Of a stretch of DNA of 64,000 nt, positions 52,599 through 64,000 are shown one piece after another (positions within the stretch are counted from its first letter, which is position 1; each line of letters starts with the position of its first letter). Origin of the DNA: Agarivorans sp. Alg241-V36 (GTDB lineage Bacteria > Pseudomonadota > Gammaproteobacteria > Enterobacterales > Celerinatantimonadaceae); the NCBI RefSeq assembly GCF_900537085.1, contig NZ_UNRE01000001.1:563163-627162 (forward strand), given 5' to 3'. The translations under genes and the position numbers were made by a program. Under the pieces are notes generated by a model that saw only the letters and a program-made list of their open reading frames with translations, was not told where the DNA came from and did no database searches.

Positions 52599-53565
52599 TA
52601 TTTTGCGCCTGAGCCTTTCTTAACTGCTCACTAAACTGATACACCGCCATGGCATACAGCGGGCTGCGGTTATAGCGAGTAATCACATAAAAGTTATGTT
52701 CAGCCAGCCAATAACTGTGTCCTTCAGCTTCTTCTAGTTGCAATAGCTTAACCGCAGTATTACCAGCTAGTTCTGCTTCGGTGCTGATCCCAGCTTTTGA
52801 TAATTCATCCCAGGTATTTTCAATGTTTAGCTTAGTGCTTAGCCAAGGTTTCGCCTGTTGAGAGTTAGCCTTAGCTGAGTGAACCACCGGCTCGCCTAAT
52901 TGCCAGCGGTGTTTGCTAAAGTAATTTGCCACACTGCCTATGGCATCAACCGGATTATTTAGCATATCGACTTTGCCGTCGTTATCGAAGTCGACACCAT
53001 AGTGAATGTAGCTTGAAGGAATGAACTGGCCAAAACCCATAGCTCCTGCGTAAGAGCCTTTTACTTCATCCAGCTGCCAACCTTGTTGCTCGGCTAAGCG
53101 TATGTAGTAGGCAAATTCTTTACTAAAAAACGTGCCGCGCTTAGGGTAGTGGAATCCTAAAGTGTAGAGGGCATCAATCACCGGGTAGGTGCCTTTGTGG
53201 CGACCGTAATAGGTTTCTACGCCAATAATGGCCACAATGATTTGCGCTGGTACCTTAAACTCTTGCTCGGCGCGCTCAATGGTTTGCTGGTGCTCTTGCC
53301 AAAAAGCTAAGCCTGCTTCTAAACGTTCTTCGGTAAGGAATAAATCACGATATAGGTGCCAAGGTTTAGCTTCCCATGGGCGAGTAATTGCATCGATTAC
53401 CGCCTGTTGATAGGTAGCCTGCTCGGCGGCTTGTTCTAAGCTTTTAAGTGGAATATCGAGTTCTTGGCTTAATGCTTCAATACGTTGCTGTTGTTCAGTA
53501 TTGGCCAAGGCTGAAAACGACCACATTTGAGACAAAGCAAGTAACAAGCAACAACATAAGCGCAT
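52588..53565 (-). CDS. mltB: Lytic murein transglycosylase B
   Basis: Periplasmic GH103 transglycosylase of 325 residues. Signal peptide about 1-20 (ending ALA); no lipobox, so it is soluble and not the E. coli lipoprotein form. The catalytic glutamate is in AIIGVETYYGRHKGTYPV, with conserved GYAGAMGFGQFIPSSY-type region (here GSYAGAMGFGQFIPSSY) and DFDNDGKVDMLNNPVDAIGSVANYF. The start ATG 53565 has AAGGATT upstream. The longer frame to 53838 runs back through rodA and is rejected. Only 8 bases separate it from rodA. Confidence 0.93.
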   Translation of the reverse strand: MRLCCCLLLALSQMWSFSALANTEQQQRIEALSQELDIPLKSLEQAAEQATYQQAVIDAITRPWEAKPWHLYRDLFLTEERLEAGLAFWQEHQQTIERAEQEFKVPAQIIVAIIGVETYYGRHKGTYPVIDALYTLGFHYPKRGTFFSKEFAYYIRLAEQQGWQLDEVKGSYAGAMGFGQFIPSSYIHYGVDFDNDGKVDMLNNPVDAIGSVANYFSKHRWQLGEPVVHSAKANSQQAKPWLSTKLNIENTWDELSKAGISTEAELAGNTAVKLLQLEEAEGHSYWLAEHNFYVITRYNRSPLYAMAVYQFSEQLRKAQAQNNAK

Positions 53566-53573
53566 AGCAATCC

Positions 53574-54686
53574 TTATTGGGCATAAAGCCGTTTGTGAGT
53601 ATGAACAGACATCAGAATGCCAAAACCTGCCATCAGTGTCACTATCGATGTGCCGCCATAGCTCACTAAAGGAAGGGGAACACCTACCACGGGTAATAAT
53701 CCGCTTACCATGCCAATGTTTACAAAGATATAAACGAAGAAGGTTAAAATAATGCAACCAGCCAACAAGCGACCAAAGGCTGTTTGTGCTTGAGTAGCAA
53801 TAAATAAGCCGCGACCAATGATGTAGAAATATAAACACATCAGCAGCACTACGCCTAAGAAACCAAACTCTTCGGCAAATACCGCAAAAATAAAGTCGGT
53901 ATGTCGCTCTGGTAAAAAATCTAATTGAGATTGAGTACCCTGCAGCCAGCCTTTACCTGAAAAACCACCCGAGCCAATGGCAATCTTAGACTGAATAATG
54001 TGGTATCCCGCGCCGAGTGGGTCACTTTCTGGATTAAGCAAAGTGAGTACCCGTTGACGCTGATAGTCACGCATCAAGAAGAACCATAACAAGGGAATAA
54101 AGGCGGCAATCGCAGCACCCGCAGCGGCCACTAATCGCCAGCTCATTCCCGCCAAGAACAAGGCAAAGATTCCTGACGCAGCCACTAATAATGAGGTGCC
54201 TAAATCAGGCTGTTTTGCAATTAACAGCGTTGGAGCAATAGCAATGGTTGCGCCAATTAACAGGTGTTTGAAGCTAGGCGGAAGAGGGTGCTGGCTAATA
54301 TAACGCGCCACCATTAGCGGCACGGCTAACTTCATAATTTCTGAAGGTTGGAAACGAATAAAACCGAGATCTAGCCAGCGTTGGGCTCCTTTACCCACAT
54401 CGCCCACTATGAGCACGGCTACTAGCATCAACAAACCGGTGAAAAAGAAGAAGGGCGCCCAGCGTAAATAAACGTCGGGAGGCACTTGCGCTAGAACAAA
54501 CATCACCACTGTGGCCAAGGCAATGCGCACCAGTTGGCGATTTAACATAGCCATGCTCTCGCCGCTTGCGCTGTACAACACAAACATGCCCAAGACCATT
54601 AATAACACTAAACCAAGCAATAAAGGCCAATCAAGATGTAGCCGCCACCACAAAGAGTTTTTCTGCTCTTGGCTATAATTGCCCAT
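53574..54686 (-). CDS. rodA: Rod-shape peptidoglycan glycosyltransferase RodA
   Basis: Polytopic SEDS-family glycosyltransferase (about 10 membrane segments, 370 residues, same as E. coli) that polymerises glycan strands for cell elongation. SEDS signatures: [54 protein letters not shown] and the C-terminal [19 protein letters not shown]. It pairs with PBP2 (mrdA), which ends 2 bases upstream of its start. Shares the elongasome operon. Confidence 0.96.
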   Translation of the reverse strand: MGNYSQEQKNSLWWRLHLDWPLLLGLVLLMVLGMFVLYSASGESMAMLNRQLVRIALATVVMFVLAQVPPDVYLRWAPFFFFTGLLMLVAVLIVGDVGKGAQRWLDLGFIRFQPSEIMKLAVPLMVARYISQHPLPPSFKHLLIGATIAIAPTLLIAKQPDLGTSLLVAASGIFALFLAGMSWRLVAAAGAAIAAFIPLLWFFLMRDYQRQRVLTLLNPESDPLGAGYHIIQSKIAIGSGGFSGKGWLQGTQSQLDFLPERHTDFIFAVFAEEFGFLGVVLLMCLYFYIIGRGLFIATQAQTAFGRLLAGCIILTFFVYIFVNIGMVSGLLPVVGVPLPLVSYGGTSIVTLMAGFGILMSVHTHKRLYAQ

Positions 54687-54688
54687 GC

Positions 54689-56551
54689 TTAAAAGGTGTC
54701 CTTGGTTTCAAAATAACTATCAAATAACTCACGAATAACCGGCGCAGCATTGGAGCTACCACCGCCGGCATTTTCCACCACTACCGAGGCAACAATTTCG
54801 GGTGTTTCAAATGGTGCGTAGGCCACAAACATGGCGTTATCGCGGTGTTGCTCTTTAAGGCTTTCTGCATCATATTCTGCATCTTCGGCAATACTCACAA
54901 TTTGGGCTGTGCCTGATTTACCTGCAGCGACATAAGCGGTGTCTTCAAAAGCTTTGCGCGCGGTACCGTTACTTTTATTGATTACCCCATACATGCCATC
55001 TAAAGCGACCTGCCAATTCTTATCACTGTTTAAAGCAATAGGCACTTGAACTTGCGGCGGTAAGCCTATGTGAGAGTTGGCATCGCCGACGCTTTTTAGA
55101 ATACGCGGAGTAATAATTTTACCTTTGTTCACCAAAATATTGGTAGCTTGAGCTAGCTGAATTGGTGTGGTGGTCCAATAGCCTTGGCCAATCCCAACCG
55201 AAATAGTATCGCCTTGCCACCAAGGTTGGCGGTAGCGAGCTCGTTTCCACTCGCGGCTAGGCATGTTGGCTCGGCTTTCTTCATGAATATCAATACCGGT
55301 GTATTTACCAAACCCAAACTTACTCATGTAGGCATGCATTTCATCGATGCCGGTTTCGTAAGCCAGTTTGTAAAAGTAAGTATCTACACTTTGCTCAATG
55401 GCTTTATACACATCAACCCAACCATGCCCCCAGCGTTTCCAGTCGCGGAAGCGGCGCTTGGTATTAGGTATTTGGAACCAGCCTGGATCCCACATGCGTT
55501 GTTCAACGGTAATTTTACCCAGCTCTAAACCCATAACGGCTAACTGCGGTTTAACTGTAGAGGCTGGCGGGTAAACGCCTTTGGTGGCTCGGTTAATCAG
55601 TGGGCGGTCGGTAGAGTTAAGTAACTTGTTGTAGTTTTTGCTGCTAATGCCATTTACAAATAGGTTGGGGTCATAGCTTGGGCTAGAAACCATGGCTAAT
55701 ACACCACTGGTTTTGGCATCGAGAAGAACCGCCGAACCACGGCGTCCTGCCAGTAATCTTTGGGCTTCTAGTTGCAAGCGAATATCTACGTTAAGGTAGA
55801 GATCTTTACCTGGAATGGGCGGAACAATTTTCATGGTTCGAATAACTCGGCCACGGTTATTCACTTCAACTTCTTGATAGCCAACACTGCCATGCAGTAT
55901 TTCTTCGTAATAGCGCTCGATCCCTTGTTTGCCGATGGTGCGAGTTGCATCGTACTCGGCCAGTTTGTTTTCTTTCTCAAGACGCTCTAAGTCTTTGGCG
56001 TTAATACGCGCTACATAGCCCAGTAAGTGGGTGAGGCTGTCGCCATAGGGATAAAAGCGAATTAGGCTGGCATCAATACTAGCGCCATGAAACTTGTGTT
56101 GCTGCACGCTAAACATGGCCACTTGTTGCTCGGTAAGCTGCGACTTAAGCACTACCGGTTTAAAGCGACGAGTGTGTTTGCGGTTTTGTTGGAATCGTTC
56201 AACATCGGTTTCGCTTAGCTCTAGTAATTCACTGAGCTCGGCAATCATTTGGTCGAGGTCGTCTACATTCTCAGGGATGATCTCTAAGCTAAAATTGGGG
56301 CGATTTTCTGCCAGCAATACTCCATTACGGTCGTAAACTAAGCCGCGAGGAGGCGCAATTGGCAATACTTTAATGCGGTTGTCGTTAGAGCGAGTGGTGT
56401 AGGTTTCGTGTTGTTCAAACTGCAGATAATAGAGGTTACCCAGCAATACACAGATAAGCGCGAAGGTACCTATAATCGCCACCAGTGAACGACGGTTAAA
56501 TAACCGTGATTCAGCCGAGTGGTCTCGCATTGCGACGCGCTGTCTTGCCAT
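54689..56551 (-). CDS. mrdA: Penicillin-binding protein 2 (transpeptidase)
   Basis: Elongation-specific D,D-transpeptidase of 620 residues (E. coli 633). One N-terminal membrane segment (about 26-45), a pedestal domain ([28 protein letters not shown]) and the transpeptidase domain. Motifs: Ser331-TVK in [12 protein letters not shown] in [11 protein letters not shown] and KSGT in [11 protein letters not shown] membrane-spanning partner of RodA and, in rod-shaped cells, the MreBCD complex. It lies 10 bases from rlmH upstream and 2 bases from rodA downstream. Confidence 0.96.
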   Translation of the reverse strand: MARQRVAMRDHSAESRLFNRRSLVAIIGTFALICVLLGNLYYLQFEQHETYTTRSNDNRIKVLPIAPPRGLVYDRNGVLLAENRPNFSLEIIPENVDDLDQMIAELSELLELSETDVERFQQNRKHTRRFKPVVLKSQLTEQQVAMFSVQQHKFHGASIDASLIRFYPYGDSLTHLLGYVARINAKDLERLEKENKLAEYDATRTIGKQGIERYYEEILHGSVGYQEVEVNNRGRVIRTMKIVPPIPGKDLYLNVDIRLQLEAQRLLAGRRGSAVLLDAKTSGVLAMVSSPSYDPNLFVNGISSKNYNKLLNSTDRPLINRATKGVYPPASTVKPQLAVMGLELGKITVEQRMWDPGWFQIPNTKRRFRDWKRWGHGWVDVYKAIEQSVDTYFYKLAYETGIDEMHAYMSKFGFGKYTGIDIHEESRANMPSREWKRARYRQPWWQGDTISVGIGQGYWTTTPIQLAQATNILVNKGKIITPRILKSVGDANSHIGLPPQVQVPIALNSDKNWQVALDGMYGVINKSNGTARKAFEDTAYVAAGKSGTAQIVSIAEDAEYDAESLKEQHRDNAMFVAYAPFETPEIVASVVVENAGGGSSNAAPVIRELFDSYFETKDTF

Positions 56552-56561
56552 ACTTTAGCGT

Positions 56562-57032
56562 TTATTCTCTGTGATAAGGGTGGTTAGCCGTAACACTCCA
56601 CGCGCGATAGAGAGTCTCGGCAACGATAACTCTCACCATTGGGTGGGGCAAAGTAAGTGCCGATAGAGACCAGCGTTGTTCGGCGATGCTAGTGCAGCTT
56701 GGTGCTAGACCTTCGGGGCCGCCAATCAATAGGCTTACATCGCGGCCGTCCATCTTCCAGCTATCTAGTTGTTTGGCTAGCTGAGGAGTGGTCCAGGCTT
56801 TTCCGGTAACCTCTAAAGTGACTACTCGGTTGCCTTTAGGAATTACCGCTAAAGTGGCTTCACCTTCTTTATCGAGAATCCGTTTGATGTCGGCATTTTT
56901 ACCGCGGTTACCGGCTTTTACTTCAACCAGCTCTAGTGGCATATCTTTGGGAAAGCGACGAGCATATTCTTGATAGGCCGTCTCAACCCATGCGGGCATT
57001 TTTGTGCCCACTGCCACTAACTGTATTTTCAT
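56562..57032 (-). CDS. rlmH: 23S rRNA pseudouridine 1915 N3-methyltransferase
   Basis: SPOUT methyltransferase that modifies m3-pseudouridine 1915 in 23S rRNA helix 69. 156 residues (E. coli 155). [28 protein letters not shown] at the start, [10 protein letters not shown] as the SAM-binding knot and [33 protein letters not shown] at the end are nearly invariant. Overlaps rsfS by four bases. Confidence 0.97.
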   Translation of the reverse strand: MKIQLVAVGTKMPAWVETAYQEYARRFPKDMPLELVEVKAGNRGKNADIKRILDKEGEATLAVIPKGNRVVTLEVTGKAWTTPQLAKQLDSWKMDGRDVSLLIGGPEGLAPSCTSIAEQRWSLSALTLPHPMVRVIVAETLYRAWSVTANHPYHRE

Positions 57033-57376
57033 CCGGCTTTGGACTCAGAAACTGCAGGTGCCCATAGTTTTTCAAGTTGGTAAAAGTCGCGAGCGCTGTC
57101 TTGCATTACGTGCAATACCACATCACCTAGATCAACCAATACCCACTCAGATTCATCCATGCCTTCAATGCCAATCACTTCAAGTTCAACCAGTTTGGCT
57201 TCTTTAACTACGTTGTCGGCGATGGATTTAACATGACGCTTAGAATTACCACTACAAATAACCATGGTATCGGTCACGTTAGAGAGTTGGCTTACGTCTA
57301 GATTTTGAATATCTCGACCTTTCATATCTTCAATTTTGTCTACTACAAAATCGATCAGTTGTTGGTTTTGCAACAA
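57029..57376 (-). CDS. rsfS: Ribosomal silencing factor RsfS
   Basis: Binds ribosomal protein L14 and blocks joining of the subunits under starvation. 115 residues (E. coli 105). Conserved strings: [51 protein letters not shown] and [10 protein letters not shown]. Start 57376, stop overlaps rlmH. The gap to nadD is 54 bases. The cobC-like gene found between nadD and rsfS in E. coli is absent. Confidence 0.96.
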   Translation of the reverse strand: MLQNQQLIDFVVDKIEDMKGRDIQNLDVSQLSNVTDTMVICSGNSKRHVKSIADNVVKEAKLVELEVIGIEGMDESEWVLVDLGDVVLHVMQDSARDFYQLEKLWAPAVSESKAG

Positions 57377-57430
57377 AAGAACCCCAAATTTGGCTTAAAA
57401 GATGAGTATATCACGCTCTGTCTGGCTAGG

Positions 57431-58072
57431 TTAAGCACCGTAAAGCTTATGTTGAAGAATATAATCGAGCACCTTTTCAGATAGCTGATTTTTCAGCAAG
57501 TCTAGGTTTGGCTGGTTTTGCAAAAGCTGGCGAATCTCGCTGGAAGACATGTCCATCTCTTGCAGTTGGCAGAAGTAAACTTTGCCATTGTTATGAGCAC
57601 TAAGCTCACTAAGGTCTGTACATTGTCTAGCTTCAAGCCATTGGCTTAGCTGCTCAGATACTTGTAAGTGATAACCAGGGCGAGCAATCACAATCAAATG
57701 TGCATAATCGCAAAGTGTTTGCCAGTCACGCCACTTATCAAGATGATTGAAAGAGTCTAAACCCATCACAAAACCAAGCGCTTGATGAGGATATTCCCCA
57801 GCCAGTTGTTTGAGGGTGTCGCAGGTATATGAGTGGCCACCGCGTTCTACTTCTCGCCAATCGATGTTGAGCTGAGGGTAATCACTTAATGCCAATTCTA
57901 ATAACTGTTTGCGATGCCTTGCCGCACTAAATTGTTTTTCTTTTAGCGGTGATAATGCATTGGGCAGCAAGGTGATATCTGTTGCGTGGGTGGCGGCTAG
58001 TAACTGCTGGGCACTAACAATATGACCGAGATGAATGGGATCAAAAGAGCCACCAAAAAACAACTTAAGCAT
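57431..58072 (-). CDS. nadD: Nicotinate-nucleotide adenylyltransferase
   Basis: Makes nicotinate adenine dinucleotide from nicotinate mononucleotide and ATP in NAD synthesis. 213 residues (E. coli 213). The HxGH-type motif lies in FGGSFDPIHLGHIVSAQ, PLKEKQFSAARHR binds phosphate, and MSSSEIRQLL near the end is the ISSTxIR equivalent. Its start overlaps holA by eight bases, so the two are coupled. Confidence 0.96.
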   Translation of the reverse strand: MLKLFFGGSFDPIHLGHIVSAQQLLAATHATDITLLPNALSPLKEKQFSAARHRKQLLELALSDYPQLNIDWREVERGGHSYTCDTLKQLAGEYPHQALGFVMGLDSFNHLDKWRDWQTLCDYAHLIVIARPGYHLQVSEQLSQWLEARQCTDLSELSAHNNGKVYFCQLQEMDMSSSEIRQLLQNQPNLDLLKNQLSEKVLDYILQHKLYGA

Positions 58073-59075
58073 GTTTTACCGCGGGAGATGCCAGTTCAAA
58101 CACTAAGCGCTCTAATTGGTGCCATGCATGGTCACCGGCAAACTGCTTAATGGCTTTGTCTATATCGGCAACTTGCATACGCGCTGCGTTTACTTGTTGC
58201 GGGCTATAGCGTTTAGCCGCGCTACTCACCAAGCCCTGGCGTTTATTCCATACGCCATGCTGTTTAAACAAGCTTGAGTGATGGCTAGTGGGCTGCTCTT
58301 GTAGTAGCTGTAGTAATTTAAACTCTTTGTCTAACCCCCAGTTAATTAACGTGGGTTCTTCACCTTCTAACTGCAGCTGTTTAATGATTAATAAACTGCG
58401 CTGAAAGTCTCCACCCAGTAGGGCGTCCACTAATTGAAAGCTGGAGAAATGATTGGCGTGAGATAAGCCTGCTTCAATTTCTTTTAACGTTGGAAGTTGC
58501 TGACCCCAACGCAGCGAGATCGTTGAGATAGCTTGATTTAAAGCCAGCAGATTACCTTCGTAGTAATGCAGCAACAGTGAAATAAGATCGTTACTGGCTG
58601 GAAGCTGATGTTGGCCTAAGCGTTGCCTTACCCAAGCGTGCAGTTGACCACCTTCGGGTGGGTAAATCATAATCACTAAGCCTTGCTGGTCAAAAAACTT
58701 GTACCAGTTTTGCTTTTCATTGGCTTTGGTTAATTTTGGCAAGCTGAGTAAAAAACGGGTCTCAGGATTAATCAGCGGTAGTAGTTCATCTAGCTGATTT
58801 TGAATGGCTTTATCGGGCACGCGATCTAGCTGTAATTCGATTAAGCGGTATTGGCTAAAAAGCGACAGCTCTGACATCGCATCAAATAAATCTGGCCATT
58901 GGAATTCGGCATCAAAGGTGAACTTTATCCGCTCTTCAGCCAAGCCTTGTTGCTTTAACTGTTGGCGAATGCTGTCGATACTCTCTAGCTTAATTAGCGG
59001 CTCTTCACCGACGACTAAGTAACAGCCGTAATTTGCTACATTTTGCTGTGACAGGCGGTCAGCGTAGATGCGCAT
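58065..59075 (-). CDS. holA: DNA polymerase III delta subunit
   Basis: Clamp-loader subunit that opens the beta sliding clamp. 336 residues (E. coli 343). The N-terminal AAA-like domain includes YLVVGEEPLIKLESIDSIRQQ and the clamp-wrench helix region SLFSQYRLIEL. The middle and C-terminal collar domains carry LLHYYEGNLLALNQAISTIS and ADIDKAIKQFAGDHAWHQLERLVFELA. It begins one base after the lptE stop and overlaps nadD downstream. Confidence 0.95.
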   Translation of the reverse strand: MRIYADRLSQQNVANYGCYLVVGEEPLIKLESIDSIRQQLKQQGLAEERIKFTFDAEFQWPDLFDAMSELSLFSQYRLIELQLDRVPDKAIQNQLDELLPLINPETRFLLSLPKLTKANEKQNWYKFFDQQGLVIMIYPPEGGQLHAWVRQRLGQHQLPASNDLISLLLHYYEGNLLALNQAISTISLRWGQQLPTLKEIEAGLSHANHFSSFQLVDALLGGDFQRSLLIIKQLQLEGEEPTLINWGLDKEFKLLQLLQEQPTSHHSSLFKQHGVWNKRQGLVSSAAKRYSPQQVNAARMQVADIDKAIKQFAGDHAWHQLERLVFELASPAVKHA

Positions 59076-59076
59076 C

Positions 59077-59571
59077 TTACCAACTAACCGTAGCCAATTG
59101 ACGCATAATTTGGTCGGCAGCCATTACTCTAAGCTCTGAATAAAGCAACTCTCGTTCGCGCTGTTTAGCTAACGCAGCCAAAGGGTTATCTTGGAAATCT
59201 CGGTGCAGTTGCACGTTAATGGGAAAGTTACCTTCGTCGGCAATTTGCAAATAACCACCTACTTGATAACTTAATTCGTACTCGGCCACCTGACCATTCT
59301 CAAATAAAGACAAAGTACGTTTACTAATGTCTTCGCCTTGTAAGTGCAGGGTAGGGATGCCGCTTTCTGGAAACTCAAATACTGCTACATTGTTTTGCGC
59401 GAGCTGGCGCTTTAGCTCACGGACCAATGGGCTAAATTCGTCACTTGAAGAGACATAAATTTGCGTGAGTTTGTCATCGAGTAAGTAGCTGCCACGGGGT
59501 GCAAAACCACAGGCAGAAACTAGGCTAATGGCTAGGGCTATAACGGCGAAACGAATGGTTGTTAAAGTCAT
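59077..59571 (-). CDS. lptE: LPS-assembly lipoprotein LptE
   Basis: Outer-membrane lipoprotein that plugs LptD and helps insert lipopolysaccharide. 164 residues (E. coli 193, so short but within family range). Signal with lipobox LVSAC near residue 20, followed by GFAPRGSYLLDDKLTQIYV and a RELYSELRVMAADQIMRQL C-terminal helix. It is separated from holA by one base and from leuS by a terminator hairpin. Confidence 0.93.
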   Translation of the reverse strand: MTLTTIRFAVIALAISLVSACGFAPRGSYLLDDKLTQIYVSSSDEFSPLVRELKRQLAQNNVAVFEFPESGIPTLHLQGEDISKRTLSLFENGQVAEYELSYQVGGYLQIADEGNFPINVQLHRDFQDNPLAALAKQRERELLYSELRVMAADQIMRQLATVSW

Positions 59572-59581
59572 GCTTTCTCGT

Positions 59582-59610
59582 AATTAAAAACGGCGGGCCG
59601 AAACCCGCCG
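59582..59610 (-). terminator. Terminator after leuS
   Basis: CGGCGGG and CCCGCCG pair around a six-base loop. On the minus strand TTTTTAATTA follows. It lies just past the leuS stop and before lptE, so some attenuation of the downstream genes is likely. Confidence 0.75.
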
Positions 59611-59617
59611 TATAACT

Positions 59618-62230
<2,613 letters not shown>

Positions 62231-62370
62231 TTAGGCAGCTCATTGCTACCATACTCGATCCGCATAGGATACCGAGTCCGCCTGCCGACAACAATAGCTA
62301 GCGCACATTTGCAGTGAAACAAAAGGTCTATGCTTAATAATGTAAATGCACTTTAGACTGTGGGTGAGTT

Positions 62371-62865
62371 ATGCCAAAGCGAGTAAAAGCCTATCAAGCC
62401 TTTGTGGAAGATCTTGAAAAGCGTATTCAAGAAAGTGGAGAAGTGGGTCAAGAAGAGCTGTCTAAGCTTATTGATACCACTCAAGAGTATTTACAAGCCG
62501 CTAGCGACTTAAGCCAAGATGAATGGCAACTAATTGCCAATTATGTACGTCGTGATTTAAGTGATTGGCGCAGCGATTACCAGCGTGCTTATGACGAAAG
62601 CCCCGGAATGGCCTTGCTCAAAGAGAGCATTTGGTATTGGCTAGCTAAATTGAGTGACCAAAGCCAAGTGGAATGGCATGAGCTAATTGGTGACTTGCAA
62701 CACCAAGGGGTATACCAAAGCGGTGAGTTAATTGGTTTAGGGGTGATTGAATGCACCGAGTGTGGTGATAAAACCGCCTTGTGGCACCCAACCATTATTA
62801 CTAGCTGTGAGCACTGCCAAGGTAAGCGGTTTTATCGACATTCCATTAGTGAACAGCAAGCCTAA
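62371..62865 (+). CDS. ybeL: YbeL/DUF1451-like zinc-ribbon protein
   Basis: Protein of 164 residues, similar to YbeL (DUF1451) which also sits next to leuS in E. coli. The N-terminal two-thirds is a helical region rich in charged residues (VEDLEKRIQESGEVGQEELSKL). The C-terminal zinc ribbon holds four cysteines, CTEC near residue 128 and CEHC near residue 148, ending GKRFYRH. It probably binds zinc, and the function is unknown. GTGAG precedes the ATG. Convergent with lnt, with a weak hairpin between. Confidence 0.85.
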   Translation: MPKRVKAYQAFVEDLEKRIQESGEVGQEELSKLIDTTQEYLQAASDLSQDEWQLIANYVRRDLSDWRSDYQRAYDESPGMALLKESIWYWLAKLSDQSQVEWHELIGDLQHQGVYQSGELIGLGVIECTECGDKTALWHPTIITSCEHCQGKRFYRHSISEQQA

Positions 62866-62885
62866 GTGTTATTTCGGCGTTAACC

Positions 62886-62908
62886 AGCGAAGCGGATTTA
62901 ACTTCGCT
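62886..62908. terminator. Weak hairpin between ybeL and lnt
   Basis: AGCGAAG and CTTCGCT arms with a nine-base loop. It ends on the first base of the lnt stop codon on the other strand and has no T-run, so it is at best a weak terminator. Confidence 0.35.
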
Positions 62909-64000
62909 TAATTGTCGGTTGCTGGCTTGAGTAAACGTTGGCGTAAGCGCGTTACTAAACTACTGCTCAATCCAAGCAATACCACTAAAGCCATTGGCCA
63001 TAAGCCAAAGCGCTGATAAGGCGTTACCCCCGTTGCTGGGATTACCTCTCCGTTTAGGGTGAGCTGTTGATACTCTGGTGCTCGTTGCTGAATATTACCA
63101 AAGCGGTCAATGATTGCGGTAACTCCAGTATTGGTTGAGCGCAGCACCGGACGGCCAAATTCTAAGGCGCGCATTTGCGCTATTTCTAAATGCTGTTGGG
63201 GGCCAATAGAAGTGCCAAACCAAGCGTCATTACTTACGGTAATAATAGCGTCGGTCTCTGGGGTAAATTGAGGTCGGAGCAATTCACCAAAGGCAATTTC
63301 ATAACAAATGGCTGCCAGCCAATGGTGGCCTTTAACTTGTAAATTTTGCTGCATAGTGTCGCCGCGGTTAAACGAAGACATTGGCAGGTTAAAGAAAGGC
63401 GCTAAGGGGCGCAATAACTGCTCAAAAGGTACAAATTCACCAATTGGTAATAGGTGGTTTTTGTAATAGCGATTAGGGCTTTCGTAGTAGTACTCTGAAC
63501 TTGCGCCTGCTTGTTCACCTTGCTGTCCCAGTGTTACTAAGGCATTGTAATAAGCATTGCTTTGTAAATCGTGGGCAATTACCCCGGTGATTAAAGCCTG
63601 TTGCTTGTTCAGTAGTTGTCCATCTAAGTCATGTAAAAAGTCGATAACTTCATATTCTAAGGCTGCAATGGCTGACTCTGGCCAAACTATCACATCGGCA
63701 TCTTCAATTGCGGCGGTTTCTTGTTGATACATCACCAAGCTTGCAGCACGATGCTGAGGCAACCACTTAATGTCTAGAGGAACATTGCCTTGTACCAGCG
63801 CTACTTTTAATGAGGGCTGTGCGTCAGTCCAGCTGGTGCCAGTAAAAATGCCGCCAACAATTAGCGGTAAGGCAATGATTGCGCAGGCAAGCCAGCGCGC
63901 TTTGCCGCTTTGGCGCACTATAAGTGCTCCGGCTGCGGCTAATAGCAGTACTAGCCAAGTAACACCATAGAGGCCAAATACTGGTGCAATAGCAGCTAGC
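62908..64000 (-). CDS. lnt: Apolipoprotein N-acyltransferase, 3' part
   Basis: C-terminal two-thirds of Lnt, which adds the third acyl chain to lipoproteins in the inner membrane. The 5' end runs off the window, and the frame stays open to base 64000. The GTG at 63918 is internal. Membrane segments in the visible N-terminal part (VFGLYGVTWLVLLLAAAGALI, then ACAIIALPLIVGGIFTG) are followed by the nitrilase domain with Glu in VWPESAIAAL, Lys in RYYKNHLLPIGEFVPF and Cys in AAICYEIAFGE, the catalytic triad. NDAWFGTSIGPQQHLEIAQMRALEFGRPVLRSTNTGVT is the most conserved stretch. A final membrane helix (ALVVLLGLSSSLV) and a basic tail end the protein. Confidence 0.95.
   Translation of the reverse strand, partial: LAAIAPVFGLYGVTWLVLLLAAAGALIVRQSGKARWLACAIIALPLIVGGIFTGTSWTDAQPSLKVALVQGNVPLDIKWLPQHRAASLVMYQQETAAIEDADVIVWPESAIAALEYEVIDFLHDLDGQLLNKQQALITGVIAHDLQSNAYYNALVTLGQQGEQAGASSEYYYESPNRYYKNHLLPIGEFVPFEQLLRPLAPFFNLPMSSFNRGDTMQQNLQVKGHHWLAAICYEIAFGELLRPQFTPETDAIITVSNDAWFGTSIGPQQHLEIAQMRALEFGRPVLRSTNTGVTAIIDRFGNIQQRAPEYQQLTLNGEVIPATGVTPYQRFGLWPMALVVLLGLSSSLVTRLRQRLLKPATDN

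Noticed and set aside
53566-53838. Longer start for mltB
   Set aside because: It would run deep into rodA, and no signal peptide would then be at the N-terminus. ATG 53565 has AAGGATT upstream.

Overview
The window is a piece of chromosome from a marine-type gammaproteobacterium. Gene content and order (frsA-crl-proB-proA, lipA-lipB-ybeD-dacA-rlpA-mltB-rodA-mrdA-rlmH-rsfS-nadD-holA-lptE-leuS-ybeL, msrP-msrQ, yejBEF) fit the Alteromonadales/Vibrionales branch. PEP-CTERM surface proteins, a GH2 mannosidase, a GH8 enzyme and an alkylsulfatase locus suggest a free-living polysaccharide-using genus such as Agarivorans. The genus is a guess from content, not a measurement. No rRNA, tRNA, CRISPR array or intact insertion sequence was seen.

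Layout. 1-3130: 3' part of yejB, then yejE and yejF (peptide/microcin C-type ABC importer). 3167-12273: housekeeping genes slt, pdxH (convergent), a LacI/GalR-type regulator, a yeeZ-like epimerase overlapping ltaE, cinA, and the msrP-msrQ periplasmic methionine sulfoxide repair pair. 12274-15759 (minus): PAS-GGDEF diguanylate cyclase, glyoxalase I and an unusual MOSC-flavoreductase-ferredoxin fusion. 16000-18033: a sigma-54 promoter, a choice-of-anchor-L PEP-CTERM protein and a peptidoglycan-binding-domain protein. 18125-27423: dinB with its LexA box, pepD, a purine permease, frsA, crl, proB, proA and sixA.

27424-33007 is the accessory part: a phd/parE-type toxin-antitoxin pair with a perfect operator dyad, the 3' end of a degraded group II intron (maturase C-terminus plus domains V/VI), an AT-rich orphan membrane protein with no standard start, a GH2 beta-mannosidase and an AT-rich orphan with a HEPN-like look. 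33026-38312: a LysR/SDR divergent pair, then an aldB-type aldehyde dehydrogenase divergent from an AcoR-like sigma-54 activator, with a sigma-54 promoter and two repeated activator-like sites between them. 38358-41830: a GH8 lipoprotein, a gene-poor stretch, a second PEP-CTERM protein with CRP-like and sigma-54 sites, and a tiny glycine-rich secreted protein. 41926-48414: a LysR regulator divergent from an alkylsulfatase, followed by a lipoprotein, a membrane protein, an HlyD-family protein and a FadL-type outer-membrane channel, which reads as a complete alkyl-sulfate (surfactant) use locus. 48493-64000: the conserved lipoate/cell-wall/leuS cluster on the minus strand, ybeL on plus, and the 3' part of lnt.

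The strongest non-obvious signal is that both PEP-CTERM genes and the aldB-type gene carry GG-N10-GC sigma-54 promoters at sensible distances. The two PEP-CTERM loci, 25 kb apart, therefore look co-regulated. All coordinates for short sites were read by eye; no homology search or folding program was run.
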